DNA of 64,000 bases. It comes from CAVQAH01 sp963784195. GTDB lineage: Bacteria; Acidobacteriota; Vicinamibacteria; Vicinamibacterales; 2-12-FULL-66-21. The translations under genes were made by a program, and so were the position numbers. The stretch covers positions 1,178,001 to 1,242,000 of the forward strand of contig CAWARA010000020.1 of NCBI GenBank assembly GCA_963784195.1, written 5' to 3'. Under the pieces are notes generated by a model. The model was not told where the DNA came from. It worked only from the letters and a program-made list of their open reading frames with translations, and did no database searches. Shown piece after piece: positions 10,069 through 18,806 of this stretch (its first letter is position 1; the number at the start of each line of letters is the position of its first letter).

Positions 10069-13000
10069 ATGACGTTCTACGTGGTCGGCATCGGCGCATC
10101 GGCCGGTGGCCTCGAGGCCGTCATCGAACTGCTCGGTGCTCTTCCGGCCCGAACCGGCATCGCGTGCATCGTGGTTCAGCATCTCGACCCGCACCACGAA
10201 AGCCTGCTGCCCGAGATCCTGGCGAAGAAGGCAGCGGTTCCGGTGAGCGTGCCGCTCGACGCCGAGATCGTGCAGCCCGACCACGTCTACATCATCCCGC
10301 CAGATGCGACGCTCACGGTCGTCGAGGGTCGTTTTCATCTGACACAACGGCCACCATTCGAGCGTCACCTTCCCGTGGATGCGTTGTTCAGCTCGCTCGC
10401 CGTCGCTTATGGCGACCGCGCGATTGGTGTGGTGCTGTCCGGCGGCGATTCCGATGGTTCGCTCGGCATCCAGGCCATCAAGCACGATGGTGGGATCGTC
10501 TTCGCGCAGAGACCGGAGTCCGCGCGGTTCCCGAACATGCCTCGACACGCGATCGACACGGGCTGCGTCGATCACGTGCTGAGCCCGATCGAGATTGCCC
10601 ACGAGCTCGAGCGTCTGAGCCAGGAATCCTCAATCCAAAGCGCAACACCGGAACCTCGCCTGGCGTCCATGCCCGACGCTGAAACCAGGGGAGACGAGGC
10701 ACTCCTGAGATTCGTCTTTCGTCGACTCCGCGAGTCGCACGGCTTGGACTTTACGCACTACAAGCGCAGCACGCTGAGGCGACGTCTCGCACGGCGCATG
10801 ACGCTGCGAAGGATCGAGAGTCTCGAGGAGTACTGCACCTTGCTCGACGGCGATCCGGAGGAGATGGCCGCGCTCCACCAGGATTTCCTGATCCGGGTCA
10901 CCGAGTTCTTCCGCGATCCAGGTTCCTTCGAGGCGTTGCGGCGGGAGATATTCCCGGGCATCCGCGAGGTATGGGACGCGGGGCAGCCGATCAGGATCTG
11001 GGTGCCTGGCTGCTCGACTGGCGAAGAGGTGTACTCGATTGTCATCGAGCTCCTCGAGTTCCTCGGCGGTCGTGTCGTGGCCTCTGAGGCGCAGATCTTT
11101 GGAACAGACGTCAGCGAGGCTGCGCTCGAGAAGGCGAGGGCCGGAGTCTACTTGACCAACGTCATGCGAGACGTCTCGAGTGAGCGCCTTCAGCGTTTCT
11201 TCGAGAAGCACGATGATGGCTACCGCATCGTGAAAGAGGTCCGCGATTTGTGCGTCTTCGCGCGACAGGATGTGACGCGGGATCCGCCGTTCTCACGCCT
11301 GGATCTCGTGAGCTGCCGCAATCTGTTGATCTATCTCGACGAAGTCGCCCAGCGGCGAATGCTGCAGGCCTTCCACTTTGCGCTGCGGCCGCAAGGCACA
11401 CTCATCATCGGTCCCGCTGAAAGCGTCGGCCAGTCGTCCGAGCTCTTCGAGCAGATCGACAAGCGCTATCGAATTTATCGGCGACGGCCGGGCTCAGGTG
11501 CGGGCACGACGGGGCAGGGCGGAACCGCACGCCACCCTGCGTACTTCAAGTCGCCGGCGGGCGGACAGGTCCATGTCGAGGCCGAGTCAATTTCGCGAGA
11601 GGCCGACCGGTGGCTGCTTGCGCACTTTGCTCCAGCGAGCATCCTGGTCGACGATGCGCTCAATATCCAGCAGTTTCGCGGCCGAACGGGGCCCTTCCTC
11701 GAGCCCGTCAGCGGCACACCGAGCCTCGACTTGCGACGCATCGTCCGACAGGAGCTGCTCGTCGAGATATTGCCGGCGATCCGAAAGGCCCTCGAAACGG
11801 GTTTGTCGGTGCGGCGCGACGCGCTGCATCTGGACGCTGAGCGTGACGTGAGCATCGAGGTCGTCCCGCTGGCGGGCCCGAATGCCGAGCGGTGTTTTCT
11901 GATTCTGCTCGCCGACGGGTCCTACCCCGCGAGAGGTGGCCGTCCGCCGTCGCCTCCTGTCGGCATTCTGGCGGAGCCCGAGAAGGACCGACGACTCGCT
12001 GAGCAACAGCGTGAGATCGAAACCATGCGCGACTACCTGCGCGCCGCGATCGAAGAGCACGGAGCTGTCCAGGAGGAACTGAAGGCAGCGCACGAAGAGA
12101 TGCTCTCTGCCAACGAGGAGTACCAGAGCACGAACGAAGAGCTGGAGACCTCCAAGGAGGAATTGCAGTCGACCAACGAGGAACTCACGACGACGATCGA
12201 GGAACTGCGGACCCGGAACCGCGATCTCGGTATCCTCAATTCCGAGTTGGATCAGGCGCGGATAGTGTCAGACCGTGCATTGGCGTATGCCGACGGCATC
12301 ATCGAAACGGTACGCTCCCCCCTTGCGGTCATCGATGGAGACCTCAAGATCAAGCGTGTGAACCGGGCATTTGCCTCGGACCTGGAGATTCGGCCCGAGG
12401 ATGTCGAAGGCCTTTTCATTCACGACGTCGATGGTGGCCGGTGGAACATTCCCGAGCTGCGCCAGAGACTGAATGCGGTGATCCGCGACGATCATCCAAT
12501 CGATAAGTGGGAGGTCACGCTGAATCTGCCCCTGGGCGGCCGTCGCGTGGTCACCTTGAACGCGCGGAGGATTCCGGGGGACCGGGAGCGCGAGCATCTC
12601 GTGCTTCTTGCCATTGACGACGTCACTGACCGCGCGAGCATCGCGGCCGACCTTCTCGCGAACAACCGGCGGAAGGACGAGTTCTTGTCGATGCTGTCCC
12701 ACGAGTTGCGGCACCCGCTCACGCCGATCGTTCACGCCATTCACCTGCTGCGCCTTGCCGACATCGACCCCACGACCGCCGCGCTGTACGAGACGATCGA
12801 TACGCAGACACACCGGCTCGTGCGTTTCGTGAACGAGCTGATGGACATCGCCCGCATCGGTCGAGGTCTTCTGGAGATCACGCGCGAGCCACTCGATCTC
12901 GTCGACGTCGTGCAGCAGGCCGTCGAATCGATCCGGCCGCTCGTCCAGCACCATGGCCATACGCTCACGCTCGCGCTTCCCAACCGGCCAATACTCGTCA

Positions 13001-13786
13001 ACGGTGATGCGAGCCGGTTGAACCAGGTGGTCAGCAACCTGCTGGAGAATGCCACCAAGTACACCGAAACGGCCGGTCAGATCACGCTCACGCTCGAACA
13101 GCAGGGGGACGAAGCCGTGCTGAGCGTCCGCGACAACGGAGTCGGCATTGCCCAGGAGGAACTGGGACGGATCTTCGAGGTGTTCACGCAGGCCGACAGC
13201 ACGCTCGGTAGGAAGGGCGGTGGACTGGGGCTGGGGCTCAGCGTCGTACAACGCGTGCTGGGACTCCACGGCGGTCGGATCGAGGCACGAAGCGCGGGCC
13301 TCGCCTCAGGGAGCGAGTTCATCGTCTGGTTGCCGACGGTTTCATTGAAGGAAGGGTCGGCTCCGCGTGCCCGCAGCCTGGCGAAGGCGTCATCCTCGCT
13401 CGCGGGGCCACACGCGAGAAAAAAGGTGCTCATCGTCGACGACCACGAGGAAATCACGACGTCCCTGAGGCGGCTGATTGGGCTCTGGGGACATGAGATC
13501 GCGGTCGCTGACGACGCCGCGAGCGCGCTGGCGCTCGCGGCGAGCCTTCCAGCCGGACTGCGCAATCGTGGACATCGGCCTGCCGGGTGTCTCCGGGTAC
13601 GATCTCGCCCCGCGCCTGCGCAAGGAGCTTCCAGCCGGGGAGCTGTGCCTGATCGCATTTACCGGCCACGCAGACGACAGCGTTCGCGCGAAGTGCCGCG
13701 CCGCGGGGTTCGACGCGTGTGTAGTCAAACCGGGAGAGATCGACGAACTGGAGGGGCTTCTCCGAGGCGTCTCGGAAGCCCGATGA
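10069..13786 (+). CDS. CheB-CheR-PAS-histidine kinase-receiver hybrid sensor
   Basis: Multidomain signalling protein of ~1,238 residues after correcting one extra C at 13545-13546. Order: CheB methylesterase (residues ~1-185, nucleophile in GASAGG), CheR methyltransferase (~205-475, with VPGCSTGEE and the SCRNLLIYL motif), a Glu-rich coiled coil (~645-730, repeats like STNEELETSKEEL), a PAS domain, HisKA (H-box SMLSHELRHPL), HATPase (LLENATKYT, DNGVGI, GLGLGLS) and a REC domain (acceptor Asp in AIVDIGLPG, then FTGHAD and VVKPGE). Without correction the receiver is lost. No chemoreceptors are nearby, so it may act on an alternative pathway. A TATACT hexamer sits at 10040-10045 and GAAGGA at 10051 serves as Shine-Dalgarno. 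Confidence 0.9.
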
Positions 13787-13823
13787 CGCCTGTGCTATTG
13801 AGGCGAAGCTGGCAGCTGAACCG

Positions 13824-14027
13824 TTAGCGCAGCGCCTTCTGAATGCTCTCCGACATGCTCTGGGCTGGGTCTTTCCAGTACCTCATCATCACGAGCGGCG
13901 GGAGAAGAGCGAACCCGACAAGAAACGTCCACGCCGACGGCGAGGTGAGGTCTCCCAGAAGACCCGCGCCACACACGGCAAGAATCCAGAACAAAGCTAT
14001 TGTGGCTTTTATGTATTTAGGTTGCAT
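13824..14027 (-). CDS. Small two-helix membrane protein
   Basis: A 67-residue protein with two hydrophobic helices (ATIALFWILAVCGAGLL and WTFLVGFALLPPLVMM) joined by a short loop, ending in a charged amphipathic tail (SESIQKALR). No family recognised. There is no Shine-Dalgarno upstream; a TAGACT hexamer at 14034-14039 places the predicted transcription start on or beside the A of the ATG, so the message may be leaderless. A CRP-like box (14061-14076) is centred 41.5 bp upstream of that start. It converges with the CheB-CheR sensor gene. Confidence 0.6.
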   Translation of the reverse strand: MQPKYIKATIALFWILAVCGAGLLGDLTSPSAWTFLVGFALLPPLVMMRYWKDPAQSMSESIQKALR

Positions 14028-14033
14028 TGTTGA

Positions 14034-14114
14034 AGTCTACGGTTTGTCGCCCGACCGCGATGTTCCCGAGTGCACACCCGAACCGCAGTAGCCGCGGGTG
14101 TGCAAAACGAGACA
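14034..14114 (-). promoter_or_regulatory. CRP-like boxes 1 and 2 with -10 element for the small membrane gene
   Basis: Box 1 is TGTTC-CCGAGT-GCACA at 14061-14076. Box 2, TGTGC-AAAACG-AGACA at 14099-14114, is weaker, with one poor half-site. Read toward the minus-strand gene, box 1 lies 34.5 bp (centre to last base) from the hexamer TAGACT (14034-14039), the class II spacing (-41.5) of CRP/FNR activators. The same box type recurs six to seven times between 14.0 and 21.8 kb around a Crp/Fnr gene. Confidence 0.55.
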
Positions 14115-14128
14115 GCGGCGTCACGCCA

Positions 14129-14494
14129 TCACCGGTTCGCGCGGGCGAGTTCGCTCGGACCTCCATCGTCGTCCATGCGAACGAGATCCGCTGTGTCGGC
14201 GGCCTTCTGAACACGCCCCTCGACCACTTCATGAAGCGTTCGTGCACGAGTGCCGCCGGTCATGATGATTCCGGTGGGCCGGGCCGGCTGCTGATCGATG
14301 GCCGGTAACACTTCGACCGATCGGCGCGAGTGACGCAGCCACCTTGCTATCGCCGGTACCGTGCGCCCCACCACCGCAATCCCAAGCAGTGCGATCACCG
14401 ACGGCATCAGCCGCGGCATTGTGGTCAGCGTCACCGCGCAGACGGCGACGGCCCACACTGGGATGACAAGCCCGCGATGGATCATGAACGCCAT
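14129..14494 (-). CDS. Small membrane protein with basic C-terminal tail
   Basis: A 121-residue protein. Two hydrophobic helices (VIPVWAVAVCAVTLTTMP and MPSVIALLGIAVVGRTVP) are followed by an Arg-rich linker and a soluble, charged C-terminal half of ~65 residues. The start ATG (14494) has a good Shine-Dalgarno (AGAAGG about 8 nt upstream). No family recognised. It lies between two other small membrane-protein genes on the same strand (spacing 101 nt and 57 nt) and may be transcribed with the gene upstream from the box-controlled promoter at 14.75 kb. Confidence 0.6.
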   Translation of the reverse strand: MAFMIHRGLVIPVWAVAVCAVTLTTMPRLMPSVIALLGIAVVGRTVPAIARWLRHSRRSVEVLPAIDQQPARPTGIIMTGGTRARTLHEVVEGRVQKAADTADLVRMDDDGGPSELARANR

Positions 14495-14551
14495 GTCTCA
14501 ACCTTCTTTTTCTCGGCGACGACGTCGGGGACAGTGTGGGGACGCGGGCGC

Positions 14552-14695
14552 CTACGGCGTGTGCCCCGCGCGGTGCTCGGAGAGCCACTGCTCGCTCATC
14601 CAGCCGAGATTCCCGGAAGTCCCGCCCCCAGGCACTCCACGACGGAGGCTCCAGACCGCGGTCGCGGTGATCAGAACGGCGAAGATTACTACCAT
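14552..14695 (-). CDS. Very small single-pass membrane protein
   Basis: A 47-residue protein from the ATG at 14695: a single hydrophobic helix (MVVIFAVLITATAVWSL) followed by a Gly/Arg-rich linker and SEQWLSEHRAGH, an amphipathic tail of a type common in tiny acidobacterial membrane proteins. A longer open frame starts at 14776, but that would lie upstream of the promoter proposed for this gene, so the inner ATG is chosen. No strong Shine-Dalgarno is visible. Function unknown. Confidence 0.45.
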   Translation of the reverse strand: MVVIFAVLITATAVWSLRRGVPGGGTSGNLGWMSEQWLSEHRAGHTP

Positions 14696-14734
14696 GTGAA
14701 TATGCCGCAGGCTCGTGCCCGAGACGTATGAACG

Positions 14735-14777
14735 ATTCTGTCGCTTCCGCTGGGGCCTGTCTGTGCGGTTATGCACA
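14735..14777 (-). promoter_or_regulatory. CRP-like box 3 (perfect half-sites) with -10 element, minus direction
   Basis: TGTGC-GGTTAT-GCACA at 14762-14777 has perfectly symmetrical half-sites, extended to CTGTGC/GCACAG. The hexamer CAGAAT (minus strand, 14735-14740) lies 34.5 bp from the box centre, exactly class II activator spacing, and points to the small membrane gene at 14695. This is the best box of the set. Confidence 0.6.
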
Positions 14778-14817
14778 GAACAGGCGCGGCATCGAACGCG
14801 ATGTCAACGATGCCCGT

Positions 14818-14861
14818 AGTGCAGTTTTGCACACCACGCGCAGAGGGCTGGGTCGTATAGT
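14818..14861 (+). promoter_or_regulatory. CRP-like box 4 with -10 element, toward groEL
   Basis: AGTGC-AGTTTT-GCACA at 14818-14833 contains a perfect GTGCA/TGCAC dyad. A TATAGT hexamer at 14856-14861 puts the predicted start near 14868, with the box centred at about -42.5. Transcription would run into groEL through a ~240-nt leader. The leader contains a CCCTTC-CT-GAAGGG dyad (14908-14921) and a 31-codon frame at 14965-15060 with GGAG 5 nt before its ATG; I do not call that frame a gene. Between 14862 and 15108 nothing else is recognised. Confidence 0.55.
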
Positions 14862-15111
14862 CGATGTGCAGAGTTTTCCAGAACTGAGCCACCTGCGACT
14901 CTAGGGTGCCCTTCCTGAAGGGTGTGCGCCGACGGCCCAAGTTTGGCCAGCTATCGGAGCGCACATGAACATCCCGCACGCACGCCGAAGAAATCACGGC
15001 GCGGGCGCGATCGTGGCGATCGCGGATGCCCACGCTACGCGGAGACGCCCGCGAGCGTGAGGTTCGGCCCTCTGGTGGCGCGATGAGCGCCTCTCTCAGA
15101 CGGAGTACATG

Positions 15112-16701
15112 ATGGCAAATCAGATTACATACGGCGATTCGTCGCGCCAGGCGATTCTGCGAGGGATCAACAGCCTGACGAATGCGGTGAAGGTGACACT
15201 CGGGCCCAAGGGACGCAACGTGATCCTCGACAAACCGTTCGGTTCTCCCACGATCACCAAGGACGGCGTCACGGTCGCGAAGGAGATCGAACTGAAGGAT
15301 GCGATCGAGAACATGGGCGCCCAGATGGTGAAGGAAGTTGCAAGCAAGACGTCTGATGTCGCCGGCGACGGTACCACGACCGCCACCGTACTGGCGCAGG
15401 CGATCTATCGAGAAGGGGCCAGGAATGTGACGGCAGGAGCCGATCCCATGGCCATCAGGCGCGGCATTGAGAAGGCCGTGGCGGCGATCTCGGTCGAGCT
15501 GAAGCGGAGGTCGAAGCCCGTGACGGGACCCATGATCGCGCAGGTCGGCACGATTTCGGCGAACCATGATGAAACCATCGGGCGGATCATCGCCGAGGCG
15601 ATGGACAAGGTCGGCAAGGATGGCGTCATCACGGTCGAAGAGGGCAAGACGCTCGACACGACGCTCGAGGTCGTCGAGGGGATGCAGTTCGACCGCGGCT
15701 ATCTCTCGCCGTATTTCGTCACCGATCCCGAGCGTATGGAGGTGGTGCTCGACAACCCCTTCATCCTGATACACGAGCGGAAGATCAGCGCGATGAAGGA
15801 TCTCTTGCCCGTGCTGGAGCTCGTCGCGCGCGCCGGCCGTCCGCTCCTCATCATCGCGGAGGACATTGACGGGGAGGCGCTCGCCACCATCGTGGTCAAC
15901 AAACTGCGAGGGACGATTCAGGTTGCGGCGGTCAAGGCGCCGGGGTACGGCGATCGGCGGAAAGCCATGCTGGAAGACGTGGCGGTTCTGACGAACGGCC
16001 GCGCCGTCACCGAGGATCTTGGCATCAGGATCGAGTCACTCACGCTGGAGGACCTCGGCCAGGCCAAGAAGGTGACGGTCGACAAAGATACGACCACCAT
16101 CATCGAGGGCGCTGGTGGCCCGACGGCCATCGAGGGACGCATCAAGCAGCTGCGGGCTCAGATCGAAGACACGACCTCCGACTACGACCGCGAGAAGCTG
16201 CAGGAGCGACTCGCCAAACTGGTCGGCGGAGTGGCGATCATCAAAGTCGGAGCGGCGACCGAGACCGAGATGAAGGAAAAGAAAGCGCGCGTCGAGGACG
16301 CGATGCACGCGACGAAGGCGGCGGTCGAAGAGGGTGTCGTGGCGGGTGGGGGCGTCGCCCTGCTGCGCGCGTCCAAGGTCTTGAAGAACCTGGAAGCTGT
16401 TGCCGACGAGCGAGTCGGCGTCAACATCATCCTCCGGGCGATCGAGGAACCGATGCGATGGATCGCAACGAACGCTGGTCACGAAGCCTCCATAGTCGTC
16501 CAGCGCGTCCAGGAGATGACGGATGACGAGGGCTTCAACGCGGAGACCGAGCGGTACGAGAACCTCGTGCAGGCTGGTGTGATCGACCCGACCAAGGTGG
16601 TTCGCTCCGCCATACAGAACGCCGCGTCAATCGCGTCGCTGTTGTTGACAACCGAAGCTGTCATCTCGCAGATCCCCGAACAGAATGGCGCCAAGCCATG
16701 A
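15112..16701 (+). CDS. groEL: Chaperonin GroEL, without adjacent groES
   Basis: Full-length 60-kDa chaperonin of 529 residues (from 15112; a preceding ATG at 15109 is possible; GGAG lies just upstream). Signature segments are intact: VTLGPKGRNV near residue 33, GDGTTTATVLA, the apical ISAMKDLLPVLE, APGYGDRRKAML, and the C-terminal EEGVVAGGGVALLR. It forms the double-ring ATP-driven folding machine with GroES. No groES is next to it and the C-terminus ends in QNGAKP without a GGM-rich tail, both features of secondary GroEL copies. A CRP-like box promoter upstream suggests condition-specific expression rather than the usual CIRCE/HrcA control; no CIRCE repeat is seen. Confidence 0.97.
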   Translation: MANQITYGDSSRQAILRGINSLTNAVKVTLGPKGRNVILDKPFGSPTITKDGVTVAKEIELKDAIENMGAQMVKEVASKTSDVAGDGTTTATVLAQAIYREGARNVTAGADPMAIRRGIEKAVAAISVELKRRSKPVTGPMIAQVGTISANHDETIGRIIAEAMDKVGKDGVITVEEGKTLDTTLEVVEGMQFDRGYLSPYFVTDPERMEVVLDNPFILIHERKISAMKDLLPVLELVARAGRPLLIIAEDIDGEALATIVVNKLRGTIQVAAVKAPGYGDRRKAMLEDVAVLTNGRAVTEDLGIRIESLTLEDLGQAKKVTVDKDTTTIIEGAGGPTAIEGRIKQLRAQIEDTTSDYDREKLQERLAKLVGGVAIIKVGAATETEMKEKKARVEDAMHATKAAVEEGVVAGGGVALLRASKVLKNLEAVADERVGVNIILRAIEEPMRWIATNAGHEASIVVQRVQEMTDDEGFNAETERYENLVQAGVIDPTKVVRSAIQNAASIASLLLTTEAVISQIPEQNGAKP

Positions 16702-16786
16702 GAAGCAGATGCTCGGCGCTCATGAAGGATCGCGCGGTAGATCGGATGCAGTCACGCTCGTCCTGCAAGTCACACTGGAGTCCATC

Positions 16787-17473
16787 ATGAACAGTGCACG
16801 AACGCTCGCCGTTGTGGCGGTCGGTTTCATCGTCAGTGGGTATCCGGCATCCGCTCAGGATCTGTCCCGCTATCGTGCCTACGCCCTCGAAAGCAGCCTC
16901 GACAGCGTGATCGCGGCCAGTGGGGCACGCGTCGGCGATGCGAAGAGCCTCCACGAGCGACCGGCAAGAATTCAGGAACTGGAGTGGCGCGCGCCGTACG
17001 GGAGCTCCGGTAGCGAGCTGGCCGATCCGGTGCGAACCATAGTATTCACGTTTTACAACGACGCGTTGTATCAGGTCGTCGTCAGCTACGATCGCGACCG
17101 AACGGAGGGCCTGACGAACAAGGACATCATCGAGTCTCTTTCGGCCACCTACGGCGTGCCGCTGGTCAGGTCAGCTGGGACTCGAATCAGCCGCCCGGCG
17201 GCAGCACTCCCCGATACCATCGTGCTCGCGCAGTGGGAGAACGCCGCATCATCGCTGACGCTCGTACGGGGCGCGTACACGCCTGACTTTCAACTGATCC
17301 TGAACTCAAAGCCACTGAGCACGACTGCCCGAAGCGCGATCCGAGAGGCAGTCAGGTTGGATGGGCTCGAAGCGCCACGCCGCGAGTTGGAACAACGCAA
17401 GAAAGAAGTCACCGACGCCAGCGACGCTCGCGATAAGACGCGCACAACAAACAAGGCAGCATTCCGCCCATAG
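16787..17473 (+). CDS. Conserved hypothetical secreted protein
   Basis: A 228-residue protein from the ATG at 16787, with GGAG 8 nt upstream. A signal peptide (ARTLAVVAVGFIVSGYPASAQ) is followed by a mature domain with mixed beta/alpha character: TIVFTFYNDALYQVVVSYDRD, then IIESLSATYGVP and VLAQWENAASSLTLV. The C-terminus is a charged helix (RRELEQRKKEVTDASDARDK). The pattern looks like a small periplasmic protein with a single sheet; I do not recognise a family. It sits 85 nt after groEL and could share its transcript. Confidence 0.7.
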   Translation: MNSARTLAVVAVGFIVSGYPASAQDLSRYRAYALESSLDSVIAASGARVGDAKSLHERPARIQELEWRAPYGSSGSELADPVRTIVFTFYNDALYQVVVSYDRDRTEGLTNKDIIESLSATYGVPLVRSAGTRISRPAAALPDTIVLAQWENAASSLTLVRGAYTPDFQLILNSKPLSTTARSAIREAVRLDGLEAPRRELEQRKKEVTDASDARDKTRTTNKAAFRP

Positions 17474-17591
17474 CACGCGCGGGTGCGACTTGCGACGTTC
17501 CGGTTTTCGTGTCACGCTGAACCAGGTCGGGCTCTGAGTTCGGTCGCAATCTCCGGTGTCAGCGACCCGCCCGGCTCGGCAGGGTAAAGAA

Positions 17592-18249
17592 ATGAGTAGG
17601 TCCAAGCGCGTCGCACCGATAAAGCCCGTCGACGCCATCGATTGGACCGGTGTGCGTTTTCAGCGGATCGCAGCACGAGGCCGGGGCGACGGTTTTTGCT
17701 CAGGGCGATCCGGCGACGAGCGTCATGTACGTCGAGCAAGGCACAGTGCAGCTTTCCGTGTTGTCACACACCGGAAAAGAGGCGGTGATCGCTGTACTGG
17801 ACGTTGGGCAATTCTTCGGTGAGGGATGTCTCGTTGGACAGCTCCAGCGGATGGCGACGGCTTCGGCCATGGCTGCCTGCACGATCGTCGTTGTCGAGAA
17901 GCAGGACATGGTGCGGCAGCTCCACGCGCAGCCAGCCTTCGCTGATCGGTTCCTTACCCACATGCTGACGAGGAACATCCGCGTCGAAGAAGACCTTATC
18001 GACCAGCTCTTCAACTCCAGCGAGAAGCGACTTGCGCGCACACTCTTGCTGCTGGCGCGTTACGGTGAACCCGAGGTGTCTCACCGCGCGTTGCCGAGAG
18101 TGTCACAGGAAACGTTAGCCGAGATGGTTGGGACCACCCGCTCGCGCGTGAACTACTTCATGAACAAGTTTCGCAAGCTCGGATTCATTGAGTACAACGG
18201 CGTGTTGAAGATCAACAATTCCCTCCTCAGCGTCGTCCTGCGCGACTGA
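17592..18249 (+). CDS. Crp/Fnr family transcription regulator (one frameshift near N-terminus)
   Basis: About 218 residues after correction. The ATG at 17592 opens a basic N-terminus (MSRSKRVAPIKP); near 17670 the frame shifts into the cyclic-nucleotide-binding fold (VFAQGDPATSVMYVEQG, GKEAVIAVLDVGQFFGEGC). A long dimer helix, SSEKRLARTLLLLARYG, precedes the winged helix SQETLAEMVGTTRSRVNYF and its wing. No N-terminal Cys cluster is visible, so it is not an FNR-type Fe-S sensor. The recognition helix has Ser and Arg where E. coli CRP has Glu181 and Thr182, which fits an altered TGTKC half-site. It probably controls the CRP-like boxes around it. Confidence 0.85.
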
Positions 18250-18389
18250 TCACTTGGCGTGGCAGACGCGGTGCCAGCCAGCGATAGCGGCGAACTCAAC
18301 AATACGGGTAGAGCCCATTCCAGCCAAATAGCTCGGAGCCTCGTGGTGCCACCACCGGCCCAACCGGGTCGGGAAGGTCCTGCCGCTGG

Positions 18390-18405
18390 TGTGCACTTCG
18401 GAACA
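18390..18405 (+). promoter_or_regulatory. CRP-like box 5
   Basis: TGTGC-ACTTCG-GAACA, nearly the reverse complement of box 1, 46 bp before the ATG of the 55-residue membrane protein. A CAGACT hexamer (18429-18434) follows, but the spacing is 2 bp longer than ideal and the leader would be only ~10 nt, so the promoter assignment is weak. Confidence 0.45.
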
Positions 18406-18450
18406 GCGAAGATCGGGTCGACAGGCCGCAGACTTCCACGAGGTGCTCCG

Positions 18451-18618
18451 ATGACGACTCTGATTGCTCTGGTTCCGGATTCTGAAGCGGACGTCCGATG
18501 GCGGGAGTGGCAGGCCCGAGGGGCTGAAAGCGACCGACGAACAGCCACCAGGATGCGGACATTGGTGCTGCTCATCGCGGCCGCCCTTGTGATTTGGCTG
18601 TCCGTTCACCTCACGTGA
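18451..18618 (+). CDS. Small tail-anchored membrane protein
   Basis: A 55-residue protein: a charged cytosolic part (PDSEADVRWREWQARGAESD) followed by one C-terminal helix (LVLLIAAALVIWLSVHL). The ATG at 18451 has GAGGTG 7 nt upstream. This Trp/Arg-rich pattern, RWREWQARGA then RRTATRM and one helix, recurs in tiny proteins of Acidobacteria as far as I recall, but no function is known. It follows the Crp/Fnr gene by 201 nt and carries its own box. Confidence 0.6.
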   Translation: MTTLIALVPDSEADVRWREWQARGAESDRRTATRMRTLVLLIAAALVIWLSVHLT

Positions 18619-18748
18619 GGGACGGGAGGCGCGAAAGCGAGCTTTCCGACGCGTCAATTGCTGACCAGATCACCCCGCCGACTAAGAAATAGAGGCCATC
18701 TCACCGAACGCGAGCCCCGAAAGAACCGTGAAAACGGTCTGGCTTGCA

Positions 18749-18790
18749 GTACCATTTCGCACACCATGAAACCGCTCAGGTCGATAGACT
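18749..18790 (+). promoter_or_regulatory. CRP-like box 6 with -10 element for the radical SAM gene
   Basis: AGTAC-CATTTC-GCACA at 18749-18764, followed by TAGACT at 18785-18790 with the box centred near -40.5. The predicted start (~18797) is only 10 nt before the ATG at 18807. A short ACCGT-GAAA-ACGGT hairpin just upstream (18726-18739) may end the preceding small gene's transcript. Confidence 0.5.
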
Positions 18791-18806
18791 TCGTGTTTCC
18801 ACGCTT

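Noticed and set aside
14870..14930. Additional TGTGC half-sites as further CRP-like boxes
   Set aside because: The second half-sites do not match GMACA at the N6 spacing.
14689..15774. 361-codon frame antisense to groEL
   Set aside because: It crosses the promoter boxes and the groEL N-terminus; no domain seen.
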